The position numbers and the translations under genes were made by a program. The notes under the pieces are model-generated. The model searched no databases, had not been told where the DNA came from, and saw only the letters and a list, made by a program, of their open reading frames with translations. From a gamma proteobacterium SS-5 (GTDB lineage: Bacteria; Pseudomonadota; Gammaproteobacteria; Chromatiales; Chromatiaceae), in NCBI GenBank assembly GCA_009497875.2, contig CP032508.2, forward strand, positions 2,604,001-2,668,000: 64,000 nucleotides of DNA. The letters are read 5' to 3'. Shown here in pieces: positions 46,936-55,048 of the stretch; the stretch's first letter is position 1, and each line of letters begins with the position of its first letter.

Positions 46936-47839
46936 TCCAGCGGATGGGGGGCGGCAGGCCCGCCTCCCCTATTGTGGTCGCTTTGCCCCCTCGCCCACCG
47001 GCACCCTGCACTTTGGCTCCCTGGTCGCTGCCCTGGCAAGCTATGCCGATGCCCGTGCGGCCGCTGGCCGCTGGCTGGTACGGATCGAGAACCTGGATCC
47101 ACCGCGAGAGGTGCCAGGCTCCGCCGATCGGATCCTGCGCGCACTGGAGGCCTTTGGCTTTGCCTGGGATGGGCCTGTGCTGTACCAGTCGGAGCGCAGC
47201 ACCCTGTACCGGGAGGTCTGTGAAGACCTCAAGCGCCAGGGCCTGGCCTATGTGTGCAGTTGTTCGCGCAAGCAGATTGCCGCCCGCGCCCCGAGCGGGA
47301 TCGAAGGCCCCATCTACCCCGGCAGCTGCCGCCGTGCCGGCCTTGTCGATCGAACGGGGCGTGCCCTGCGTCTGCTCACCCAGGAGCAAGCCATTGACTT
47401 TGACGACCGCATCCAGGGGCCGCTGCGGCAGCGCGTGCAAAGCGAGTTTGGTGACTTTGTCATCCGCCGTGCCGATGGCCCCTTTGCCTACCAGCTGGCG
47501 GTGGTGGTGGACGACTGGCAGCAGGGCGTCAACCAGGTGGTACGCGGTTGTGACCTGCTCCACTCCAGCACCCGCCAGATCCATTTGCAGCGCTGTCTGG
47601 GTGCCCCCCGCCCCGGCTATGCCCATCTGCCGCTGGTACTGGATCGGCAGGGCCGCAAACTAAGCAAGAGTAGCGCCGATCAGCCGCTGGACCCGGCCAA
47701 TCCCCTGCCCGCCCTGCGCGCCGCCTGGGGCTTTCTCGATCAACCAGACCCACCTGCACAGATCGAACGGCTGGACGAGTTCTGGGACTGGGCCTTGGCC
47801 AACTGGACCCTGGCGCGTATCCGGAGGACGCCAGATTAA
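46907..47839 (+). CDS. gluQ: Glutamyl-Q tRNA(Asp) synthetase
   Basis: 310 aa. A truncated glutamyl-tRNA synthetase that attaches Glu to queuosine at the wobble base of tRNA(Asp). Seen: GRFAPSPTGTLHFGS (the HIGH-type motif is LHFGS), a zinc site CSCS ... YPGSC, GVNQVVRGCDLL, and KLSKSS (KMSKS). No anticodon-binding domain follows, as expected. The only in-frame ATG near the conserved start is at 46907, which overlaps dksA by 29 bp and leaves about 18 extra residues before the core. Confidence 0.93.
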   Translation: MRSGKDSGPDPADGGRQARLPYCGRFAPSPTGTLHFGSLVAALASYADARAAAGRWLVRIENLDPPREVPGSADRILRALEAFGFAWDGPVLYQSERSTLYREVCEDLKRQGLAYVCSCSRKQIAARAPSGIEGPIYPGSCRRAGLVDRTGRALRLLTQEQAIDFDDRIQGPLRQRVQSEFGDFVIRRADGPFAYQLAVVVDDWQQGVNQVVRGCDLLHSSTRQIHLQRCLGAPRPGYAHLPLVLDRQGRKLSKSSADQPLDPANPLPALRAAWGFLDQPDPPAQIERLDEFWDWALANWTLARIRRTPD

Positions 47840-47970
47840 CCCCGGATTCCGCCCTTCGACAGGCCCAAGACAACACCCAGCTCACGGCTGGCGGCTGGCG
47901 GCTCATCAAGAACAAGATCAAGCCAGATGCATAGAGTCTCTGAATATCGGTTCACGTTGGGACATGCGGG

Positions 47971-48720
47971 ATGATCGCCCTGCTCGATCCACTCAGGCAC
48001 CAGGCCTTTCCCGACCCGGAACAGGCCGCGACCGAACCCGATGGGCTGCTGGCCCTGGGCGGCGATCTCAGTCCCGAGCGCCTGCTGGCGGCCTATCGGC
48101 GGGGCATCTTCCCCTGGTACAACGAGGGGCAGCCAATCCTCTGGTGGAGCCCCAACCCGCGCACCCTGCTCTACCCGGCCCGGCTGCACCTGTCCCGCAG
48201 CCTGAAGAAGCGTCTGCGCCGTTGTGATTACCGCATCGCCTTCGATACCGATTTTGCGGCGGTGATCGATGCCTGCGCCGCGCCCCGGCGGCAGGATAGC
48301 GGCACCTGGATCACCCAGGACATGCGCGACGCCTACCTGCGCCTGCACCGGCTGGGCCATGCCCATTCGGTGGAGGTCTGGCAGGAGGGGGAACTGGTGG
48401 GCGGGCTCTATGGCATCGGTATCAAGCGGGCGTTCTTTGGCGAGTCCATGTTCAGCCGGGTGGATGATGGCTCCAAGATCGCCCTGGCAGGGCTGGTGCA
48501 TGGCTTTGCGGCCCAGCTGGACCTGATCGACTGCCAGGTACGCAATGCGCACCTGATCTCCCTGGGGGCGCAGGAGCTGGAACGACAGGAATTCGGCCGC
48601 CAACTGGCCATCGCCTGCGCAGCGGCCTCGGGGCCTGAGTTTGCCGGGGTGGGCTTCAGTGCCCAGGCGATTCTGGCGGGGCCTCCTTGCTCGACTCGAT
48701 CCCCGAAAGCAGCCCCTTGA
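47971..48720 (+). CDS. aat: Leucyl/phenylalanyl-tRNA-protein transferase
   Basis: 249 aa. Transfers Leu or Phe from tRNA to N-terminal Arg or Lys of proteins, marking them for ClpAP through ClpS. Seen: [50 protein letters not shown], the HSVEVWQ strand, FFGESMFSR and LIDCQV, all diagnostic. The C-terminus (after about residue 235) is unusual and overlaps, on the other strand, the end of a small membrane-protein gene. Confidence 0.95.
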   Translation: MIALLDPLRHQAFPDPEQAATEPDGLLALGGDLSPERLLAAYRRGIFPWYNEGQPILWWSPNPRTLLYPARLHLSRSLKKRLRRCDYRIAFDTDFAAVIDACAAPRRQDSGTWITQDMRDAYLRLHRLGHAHSVEVWQEGELVGGLYGIGIKRAFFGESMFSRVDDGSKIALAGLVHGFAAQLDLIDCQVRNAHLISLGAQELERQEFGRQLAIACAAASGPEFAGVGFSAQAILAGPPCSTRSPKAAP

Positions 48721-48916
48721 GGCGGGCATTGGCGATAAAGTGCAGCACCACGGCAGCACTGGCAAAGAAGAAGGAGGTGGCCATCAATGAGGCGAGGATG
48801 GGGTCTTTTTCGATCTCCGTTTCATAAAATACCGATCCGATGGCAAAGCCGACCGCAGCGGCATAACACATGATGGCAATGACATAGGTGATTTTTTGTC
48901 CGCGCGTGCGCTGCAT
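48656..48916 (-). CDS. Small two-helix membrane protein, 86 aa
   Basis: Not recognised. The ATG at 48916 gives [15 protein letters not shown] followed by two hydrophobic helices (about 12-32 and 44-66) with an acidic loop (YETEIEKDP). The 3' end overlaps the convergent aat gene by 65 bp. A longer start at 48985 is possible but adds a polar, unlikely N-terminus. Clear membrane topology supports a real gene. Confidence 0.6.
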   Translation of the reverse strand: MQRTRGQKITYVIAIMCYAAAVGFAIGSVFYETEIEKDPILASLMATSFFFASAAVVLHFIANARLKGLLSGIESSKEAPPESPGH

Positions 48917-49034
48917 GGCTGTTCCTGAATTTGAATGAATGAAGGACTGTGGCCGACTTGACCGGCCCAGCTGAACGCTGGCCACCGAAGTCTGACCTAC
49001 AGGCTCGGCTTTGAGTCAGCCCAGGGTCGGAAGT

Positions 49035-50084
49035 TCAATCTGGCTTCTTCAGCGCCGCGCCCAGCAGCTTGGCGGTGACATCCACCAGGGGAATGACCCT
49101 GTCGTAGGCCATGCGCGTGGGACCGATGACGCCGAGCATGCCCACCACCTGATTATCCAGCTTGTAAGGGGCGGTCACCAGGCTGCAACCGTCGAAGGAC
49201 TGATAGCCCGACTCCTGGCCGATGAAGATCTGAATCCCCTCGGCCGACATACAGTCATCCAGCAGGCGCAGGATCTCGTGCTTCTCGGTGAAGGCATCGA
49301 ACAGGCGGCGCAGGCGCTGCATCTCGGCCAGTTCGTCAAAGCCCATCAGGTTGGTCTGGCCGGAGATGACGCAGTCGCCCTCGGCGTCCTCATCGTCAAA
49401 CACCTGGCCGGCCATCTCCACCGCCTGGCGGCTGAGCCGGTTCATGTCCTCGCGGGTGGCCTGCAGCTCCTGTAGCATGCGCTCACGCACCTGTGCCAGG
49501 GAATGGCCGCTGAAGGTCTGAGTCAGGTAATTGGCGCTCTGCTCCAGCTCGGAGGCGCTATAGTCCCGGCGGGAGTGGATCACCCGGTTGATCACCTCCC
49601 CATCCACGGTCACCAGAATGGCCAGGATGCGTCCTGCCGAGAGGCGCAGAAATTCGATCTGGCGAAACACCACCCGCTCCGGCTTGGGCAGGGTCACCAC
49701 CCCGGCCATGCTGGACATGCGTGACAGCCAGCGGGAGGCGCTTTGCAGGGCCCTGCCAGTGTTATCGGTGGACCTGAGTTCCTCCTCAAGTTCGCTAAAC
49801 ACCGAGTGCTCCAGGGGCTGCACCGTGAGCAGGGAATCGACGAACAGGCGATAGCCCTCGGCGGTAGGTACCCGTCCGGCCGAAGTATGGGGCGAGATGA
49901 TCAGACCCAGGTCCTCCAGATCGGCCAGCACGTTGCGCACCGTCGCGGGACTGAGCGACAGGCCGCTGTCCCGCGCCAGGGTGCGCGAGCCCACCGGCTG
50001 ACCATCACGGATGTAGCGCTCGATCAGGGTCTTGAGAAAATGTTGGGCACGCTCATCAAGCAGCTCGCCAATCGCCTGGGACAA
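49035..50084 (-). CDS. hrcA: Heat-inducible transcription repressor HrcA
   Basis: 349 aa. Represses groE and dnaK-type operons through the CIRCE operator. Seen: a winged-helix N-terminus (QPVGSRTLARDSGLSLSPATVRN, DLEDLGLIISPHTSAGRVPT, YRLFVD) and the C-terminal signal-sensing part with GPTRMAYDRVIPLVD. No in-frame ATG is available near the conserved start; a TTG at 50084 with GAGG nine bases upstream fits. No CIRCE element (TTAGCACTC-N9-GAGTGCTAA) was found in the window. Divergent from nadK. Confidence 0.95.
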   Translation of the reverse strand: MSQAIGELLDERAQHFLKTLIERYIRDGQPVGSRTLARDSGLSLSPATVRNVLADLEDLGLIISPHTSAGRVPTAEGYRLFVDSLLTVQPLEHSVFSELEEELRSTDNTGRALQSASRWLSRMSSMAGVVTLPKPERVVFRQIEFLRLSAGRILAILVTVDGEVINRVIHSRRDYSASELEQSANYLTQTFSGHSLAQVRERMLQELQATREDMNRLSRQAVEMAGQVFDDEDAEGDCVISGQTNLMGFDELAEMQRLRRLFDAFTEKHEILRLLDDCMSAEGIQIFIGQESGYQSFDGCSLVTAPYKLDNQVVGMLGVIGPTRMAYDRVIPLVDVTAKLLGAALKKPD

Positions 50085-50299
50085 GAAGTCAACCTCACTG
50101 CATGAATCAAAAAGTAACCACTCGGGCCGTTAAGCCCCTCGCGCCCTTGGTAGAGAGGGATTGAGGCAGGGGCAAGCAAGGAATCTGCGCCATAGGCGGC
50201 CCGCTGTCAAGCCGCTTATCGCCCGCCACTTATCCCCCGTTGGCCTGTTCCGGCCGACATGGTAGTGTTCACCGAGTTTTTTCACCAAACCAGGCTGAT

Positions 50300-51196
50300 A
50301 TGGCAGAACAATTCAACCGCGTGGGCCTGCTGGCCAAGCCCTCGCCCTCGGTGCGGGAAACCCTGCAGACCCTGATTGGCTACCTGCTCACCAGCGGCCA
50401 TGAGGTGGTGCTCGACCAGAGCGCCGCCGAGCTGATGGGCCAGCCCCGGCTGGACTGCCTGGCGGCGGAGGAGCTGGTACAGCAGGCCGACCTGATCATC
50501 ACCATCGGTGGCGACGGCACCCTGCTCGGCGCGGCGCGTCTGCTGGCCGAGCTGCAAACCCCGCTGCTGGGCATCAATCTGGGTCGGCTCGGCTTTCTGG
50601 CCGACATCTCACCGCAACAGATCAACCACAGCCTGGACCGCATCCTCGCCGGCGACTACGAGGAAGAGCAGCGTTTCATGCTCAATACCGAGATCCTTCG
50701 GCAAGGGGAGGTCCAGCACAGCGGCCTGGCACTGAATGATGCGGTGATCCACAAGTGGAACAGCGCCCGCATGATCGAGTTCGAGACCTATGTCAACGGC
50801 CGTTTTGTCGATCGGCAGCGCTCCGATGGCCTGATCATCGCCACCCCCACCGGCTCCACCGCCTATGCCCTGTCCGGCGGCGGACCCCTGCTGGAGCCGG
50901 ATCTGGATGCCCTGCTGCTGGTGCCCATCTGCCCCCACACCCTGAGCAACCGGCCCATAGTGGTGGGCGGCGACAGCCTGATCGAGCTGGTCATCAGCCA
51001 GAGCACCGACCCGGCCAACGTGCGCGTCAGCTGCGACGGTCAGGACCAACTGGTGATCCAGGCCCATGACCGCATCCGCATCGGCCGCCACCCCAACCGC
51101 ATCCGCCTGATCCACCCCGCCGGCCACGATCATTTCGACATCCTGCGCGCCAAACTGGGCTGGGGCGAACACAAAAACCCGGAGCGCCCATGCTGA
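50300..51196 (+). CDS. nadK: NAD kinase
   Basis: 298 aa. Phosphorylates NAD to NADP. The ATG at 50300 gives the usual start (AEQFNRVGLLAKP). Seen: TIGGDGTLLGAAR (GGDGT loop), LGINLGRLGFLADI, ALNDAVIHKW (NE/D motif) and the glycine-rich TPTGSTAYALSGGGPL. A conserved gammaproteobacterial pair with recN, whose start overlaps its end by 7 bp. Confidence 0.97.
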   Translation: MAEQFNRVGLLAKPSPSVRETLQTLIGYLLTSGHEVVLDQSAAELMGQPRLDCLAAEELVQQADLIITIGGDGTLLGAARLLAELQTPLLGINLGRLGFLADISPQQINHSLDRILAGDYEEEQRFMLNTEILRQGEVQHSGLALNDAVIHKWNSARMIEFETYVNGRFVDRQRSDGLIIATPTGSTAYALSGGGPLLEPDLDALLLVPICPHTLSNRPIVVGGDSLIELVISQSTDPANVRVSCDGQDQLVIQAHDRIRIGRHPNRIRLIHPAGHDHFDILRAKLGWGEHKNPERPC

Positions 51197-52863
51197 CCGG
51201 CATAAGCATCAGCAACCTGATCATCGTTGAACGGCTGGAGCTGGAATTCGACCCCGGCATGACCGCGCTGACCGGCGAGACCGGCGCGGGCAAGTCCATC
51301 CTCATCGACGCCCTGGGCCTGGCCCTGGGGGATAGGGCCGACAACAGCCTGATCCGCCACGGCGCGGAGCGGGCCGAGATCAGCGTCAGCTTCGATCTGG
51401 CCGACTGCCCGGAGGCCGCCCAATGGCTGGCCGACAACGACCTGGACGCGGATGACCAGTGCATCATCCGCCGCGTGCTCACCCGGGACAAACGCTCCCG
51501 CGCCTACATCAACGGCACCGCCAGCCCCGGCCCCCAGCTGCAGGGCCTGGGCGGCCTGCTGCTGGCGATCCACGGCCAGCACGCCCACCAGGCGCTGATG
51601 CAGGCCAGCCAGCAGCGCAACCTGCTGGATGACTACGCCGGCCTGGGCGAACAGCGGCGCCAGATTCAACAGACCTACCGCGACTGGCAGCAGACCCGCG
51701 AGCGCTTCGAGCAGCTGCGCCAGGCCTCCAGCGAACGCAACGACCGCCTCGACCTGCTGCGCTTTCAGGTACAGGAGCTGGACCAGCTGGCCCTGGGGGA
51801 AAACGAACTGGAACAGCTGGATGCGGAGCACGAGCGGCTCAGCCACGCCGGTCGCCTGCTGCAGGGCTGCAGCGCGCTTTTGGACCTGCTAGCCGAGGGC
51901 GAGGCCGACCTGCGCGGCGGGCTGGGCCAGGCCCTGCGCGAACTGCAGGAGCTCAGCCAGCTGGACCCGCGCCTGCAGGACCCCAACCAAGCGGTGGATA
52001 GCGCCCTGATCCAGCTGGACGAGGCCATCAGCGGCCTGCGCCACTATCTCGACCAGCTGGAGCTGGACCCGGAGCGCCTGGCCGAGCTGGAGCAGCGCCT
52101 GACCAGCATCCACGACATCGCCCGCAAGCACCGCCTGCAGCCAAGCGAGATCCCGACCCATCAGGCACGCCTGCGGGCAGAGCTTGCGCAGCTGGAGCAC
52201 GCCGACGAGGCGCTGGATGGCCTGCTCGCTCAGACCCAGCGCCTGCAGCAGGACTACAGCGCCCAGGCCGAGGCCCTGCGCCAGGCCCGTCAACGGGCTG
52301 GCGAGCGCCTGGCGCAAGAGGTCAGCCAAAGCATGCAGCAGCTGGGCATGGTCGGCGGCCGCTTTCAGGTCAGCCTGGAGCCCCTGCCGCTGGAGAAGGC
52401 CTCCGCCAGCGGCCTGGATCGGGTCGTCTTTCTGGTCAGCGCCAACCACGGCCAACCCCTGCAGCCCCTGGCCAAGAGCGCCTCCGGCGGCGAGCTATCC
52501 CGCATCAGCCTGTCCCTGCAGGTGGCCACGGCAGATTGCAGCCGCACCCCGACCCTGATCTTCGACGAGGTGGACGTGGGCATAGGCGGCGGCGTGGCGG
52601 AGATCGTCGGCCGCCTGCTGCGCCGCCTGGGCGGCCAGCGCCAGGTCCTGTGCGTCACCCACCTGCCTCAGGTCGCGGCCCAGGCCCATCATCATCTGCA
52701 GGTACGCAAACACAGCGATGCCCAGGCCACCCAGACGCAGATTCAAGTATTGGATGAGTCGCAACGGGTGGATGAAATCGCCCGTATGCTCGGCGGCCTG
52801 GAGATCACCGAACAAAGCCTCAGCCACGCCCGGGAGATGATCCAGCGGGCCCGTTCATACTGA
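51190..52863 (+). CDS. recN: DNA repair protein RecN
   Basis: 557 aa. An SMC-like ATPase of double-strand break repair. Seen: the Walker A motif GETGAGKS at 29-36, long coiled-coil arms (about 150-380) rich in Gln, Leu and Glu, the ABC signature KSASGGELSR, and the Walker B region LIFDEVDVGIGG. A LexA box is not obvious in the short gap because the gene overlaps nadK, so it is likely expressed from the nadK promoter. Confidence 0.97.
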   Translation: MLTGISISNLIIVERLELEFDPGMTALTGETGAGKSILIDALGLALGDRADNSLIRHGAERAEISVSFDLADCPEAAQWLADNDLDADDQCIIRRVLTRDKRSRAYINGTASPGPQLQGLGGLLLAIHGQHAHQALMQASQQRNLLDDYAGLGEQRRQIQQTYRDWQQTRERFEQLRQASSERNDRLDLLRFQVQELDQLALGENELEQLDAEHERLSHAGRLLQGCSALLDLLAEGEADLRGGLGQALRELQELSQLDPRLQDPNQAVDSALIQLDEAISGLRHYLDQLELDPERLAELEQRLTSIHDIARKHRLQPSEIPTHQARLRAELAQLEHADEALDGLLAQTQRLQQDYSAQAEALRQARQRAGERLAQEVSQSMQQLGMVGGRFQVSLEPLPLEKASASGLDRVVFLVSANHGQPLQPLAKSASGGELSRISLSLQVATADCSRTPTLIFDEVDVGIGGGVAEIVGRLLRRLGGQRQVLCVTHLPQVAAQAHHHLQVRKHSDAQATQTQIQVLDESQRVDEIARMLGGLEITEQSLSHAREMIQRARSY

Positions 52864-53111
52864 AGAAATCCCCCCTGCCCCCCTTTAGTAAAGGGGGGGG
52901 GGAGATTTGAGTCCTGTCCTCTGTCCTCTGTCCTCTGTCCAGCCTCCCCCTTTGCAAAAGGGGGATTCCGGCGTTGATAGTTACGCGGATGCTGAAGAAA
53001 TCCCCCTGCCCCCCTTTGTAAAAGGGGGGAATTTGGGCAGTCCCCTTTGTAACGGGGGGATTTGACTCTCTCTCCTTAGAGATGAATGTGGGCGACTGGT
53101 TGCAATTTAGC
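52864..53111. repeat. 248-bp repeat block: CCCCCTTT units and a 7-bp tandem repeat
   Basis: No gene is seen. CTGAAGAAATCCCCC-type units at 52861-52900 and 52991-53035 are direct repeats containing CCCCCCTTT/AAAGGGGGG hairpins. Between them CCTCTGT is repeated three to four times in tandem (about 52916-52940). TCTCCTTAGAGATGA near 53070 also occurs near 34175. The hairpins could terminate recN and the convergent SPFH gene. Confidence 0.6.
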
Positions 53112-54146
53112 TCAATCGGCAAGGGGAAGGGACTGTTTGGGCATTGGCTGTAGGTGATCGACCTCTTCCAGGCTGGTCTGGTCGTTGCGCAAGTGCTCAT
53201 CCAGGGAGGAATTGCCGTCTTCGGCCTGGTCCGAGTTGGTCGTGGGCAGATTAACCGGCAAGCGGTCTGAGGTATCCAGGATCAAAGGCAGGCCGGTGGC
53301 GCTGTTGCCGATGACCACCACCTTGCTGTTGGGCGACTGGGATAATTTCAGCGTCGCCTCGATCCCGCGCCAGCGTAGATAGCTCTCCGAGATGGCCGGG
53401 GTGACGGTCTCCTGGAAGGCGCGTATGCCCTCGGCCTCGATGCGCTTGCGTTCGCTCTCCAGTTTTTCGCGCTCGACCCGGAAGCGATATTCCTGGGCCA
53501 CCTGAGACTGCTCCAGCTTGCGCTCGATGGCATTGACGATATGTTCCGGTAGTTCGACCCGTTTGATCAGTATGTCCGTCAAAACGACCACGTCCTGGTG
53601 CTCCAGGCAATCACGATGGCAAATGCCGTTGGCCAGGGAGTCGTCGGTCACCTCATCATAGATCGCCTGCTGCACCTTGGCCCTTTCATTGGTATAGAGG
53701 GCCTCGGCCGTGTAGTGGGCGACCACTTCGCGGGTCACGGAACCCACCTCGGGCACCAGCAATTTTTCCAGATAATCCGGGCCAATGGTCTGATTCAGGA
53801 TCAGGATATTTTCCGGTACGGCACGCCAACGAAAGGTCATGTCCACATTAAAATGCAGACCATCCTTGGATACCACCTGATAGGTCTGCTTGTGGTATTG
53901 CAGGCGCAGGTCATAGGTGTAAAAGACATCCCAGGGAAATATGATATGCAACCCCTCGGACAAGGGCCCCTGAGAGATTCGATCACCGGACCAGAACAGC
54001 CGATGCCAGACAATACTGGTGTGGCCAACCGGGGTGGTAAAGACCATGGAGTCCCAAAGCACGATCAGCAGAAAGAGCCCGATAAAAACCAGAAAGCTCA
54101 GGCCGAGGCTGATCTTCCGGAACAGACGAAGCAAAACGGCCTTCAT
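53112..54146 (-). CDS. SPFH/band-7 (prohibitin-like) membrane protein
   Basis: 344 aa. An N-terminal membrane helix (about 14-35) is followed by the SPFH domain (PVGHTSIVWHRLF, GPLSEGLHIIFPWDVFYTYDLR, VSKDGLHFNVDMTFRWR) and a long coiled coil (ERKLEQSQVAQEYRFRVERE) with the typical EAEGIRAF motif, then an acidic tail. Family members form large rings that organise membrane proteins or proteases; here the partner is not known. The start overlaps the stop of a 43-aa ORF by four bases. It is the last of four genes in a minus-strand operon. Confidence 0.88.
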   Translation of the reverse strand: MKAVLLRLFRKISLGLSFLVFIGLFLLIVLWDSMVFTTPVGHTSIVWHRLFWSGDRISQGPLSEGLHIIFPWDVFYTYDLRLQYHKQTYQVVSKDGLHFNVDMTFRWRAVPENILILNQTIGPDYLEKLLVPEVGSVTREVVAHYTAEALYTNERAKVQQAIYDEVTDDSLANGICHRDCLEHQDVVVLTDILIKRVELPEHIVNAIERKLEQSQVAQEYRFRVEREKLESERKRIEAEGIRAFQETVTPAISESYLRWRGIEATLKLSQSPNSKVVVIGNSATGLPLILDTSDRLPVNLPTTNSDQAEDGNSSLDEHLRNDQTSLEEVDHLQPMPKQSLPLAD

Positions 54147-54274
54147 GCCAGATCACCCACGACAGGCCGAAGGTGCTCCAGCCTTTGTTTCTGGTTCGCG
54201 CTGGGGATGGGTTTCATGGGGTACTCGTCCAGGCCCTGGACCGGGTCGGCTGCGGCATCGCTGACTGTCGTCAT
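54143..54274 (-). CDS. Small ORF, 43 aa, upstream of the SPFH gene
   Basis: Reads MTTVSDAAADPVQ and ends in VVGDLA, with its stop overlapping the ATG of the SPFH gene (ATGA). Polar, Pro-containing, no membrane segment. No family is recognised. The four-base overlap and position in the operon argue for real, coupled translation, but it could also be only a leader that promotes translation of the next gene. Confidence 0.45.
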   Translation of the reverse strand: MTTVSDAAADPVQGLDEYPMKPIPSANQKQRLEHLRPVVGDLA

Positions 54275-54288
54275 CGCGTCAATCTACG

Positions 54289-54459
54289 TTATTTCTGCTG
54301 TGGGCTGCCCATCATTAATGCAAGCCCCATAATCAGCGGAGACAAGAGCAGGGAGAGGACAAAGTTCCCCGCGAATCCCAAGGCCCGTCTGCGGCCATAA
54401 AAGCCAACGATGACACACAGCAAGACATAGAGCAGGATTATCGCGGGGTGGATGGACAT
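54289..54459 (-). CDS. Small membrane protein, 56 aa
   Basis: Two hydrophobic segments (about 4-20, IHPAIILLYVLLCVIVGF, and 33-50, FVLSLLLSPLIMGLALMMG) joined by a basic YGRRRALGF loop give a small helical hairpin. It starts 6 bp after the end of the DUF697-like gene and lies 14 bp before the 43-aa ORF. Not assigned to a family. Topology and tight spacing support a real gene. Confidence 0.6.
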   Translation of the reverse strand: MSIHPAIILLYVLLCVIVGFYGRRRALGFAGNFVLSLLLSPLIMGLALMMGSPQQK

Positions 54460-54465
54460 CGATGG

Positions 54466-54933
54466 TTATTTTGCCTTGGCAGCGGCAAATTCCTTCTTCA
54501 GATCATCCTCTACGGCCTCGGCGCTGAAGTTGCTGAGGGTGCCGCCCCCGGCAAAGTGCATCACAAAGATCTTGCCGATGGCAAAGGTAGAGGCCGAGCC
54601 AAAGGCGGCCATGCCCAGGCTGCCGATCAGCGAACCCCCACCGGGGATGACCTTGAGCGAACTGCCCAGCAGGCCGGTGCTGATGCTGGCCGGTACCAGG
54701 GTACCCAGCAGGGCGGAGATCACCCCTTGCAGGGTTTCGTCGCCGACATCCAGGCCATAGACGCGGGCCAGGTCACGCACCATCTTGACCTGGACCGAGC
54801 CCAGGGCAAGCAGATCAACATAGGGGACAGGTACCACTGCGGCCGCAGCAGACCATTTGACCGCCGAAGCAATCACGCGGGCCGATTTGGCATGAAGGTC
54901 AACTTCGGGTTTTTCGGTTGTTGCAGTCGTCAT
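54466..54933 (-). CDS. DUF697-like protein
   Basis: 155 aa, first gene of the operon with the SPFH protein. Seen: KWSAAAAVVPVPYVDLLALGSVQVKMVRDLARVYGLD, the core of DUF697-family proteins (small helical membrane-associated proteins often linked to GTPases), and Gly/Ala-rich hydrophobic stretches (LLGTLVPASISTGLLG, SLIGSLGMAAFGSAS). The molecular role of the family is not established. No GTPase is beside it here. Confidence 0.7.
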   Translation of the reverse strand: MTTATTEKPEVDLHAKSARVIASAVKWSAAAAVVPVPYVDLLALGSVQVKMVRDLARVYGLDVGDETLQGVISALLGTLVPASISTGLLGSSLKVIPGGGSLIGSLGMAAFGSASTFAIGKIFVMHFAGGGTLSNFSAEAVEDDLKKEFAAAKAK

Positions 54934-55048
54934 GGGAGATTCCTCGGGGTTGGGGCTGGCAGACAGGCAACACGCATGTTAGTACAGGGCGTGCAACTTG
55001 TCCAAGGCAGTTTAAATCCGCACCCCTGTATTTTTTGCCGGGTCAGGC

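Noticed and set aside
49035-50299. CIRCE operator near hrcA
   Set aside because: No TTAGCACTC-N9-GAGTGCTAA-like inverted repeat is present in the intergenic region.
52913-52940. CCTCTGT tandem repeat as a phase-variation tract
   Set aside because: It lies between two gene ends, not in a promoter or coding frame, so slippage would have no obvious effect.
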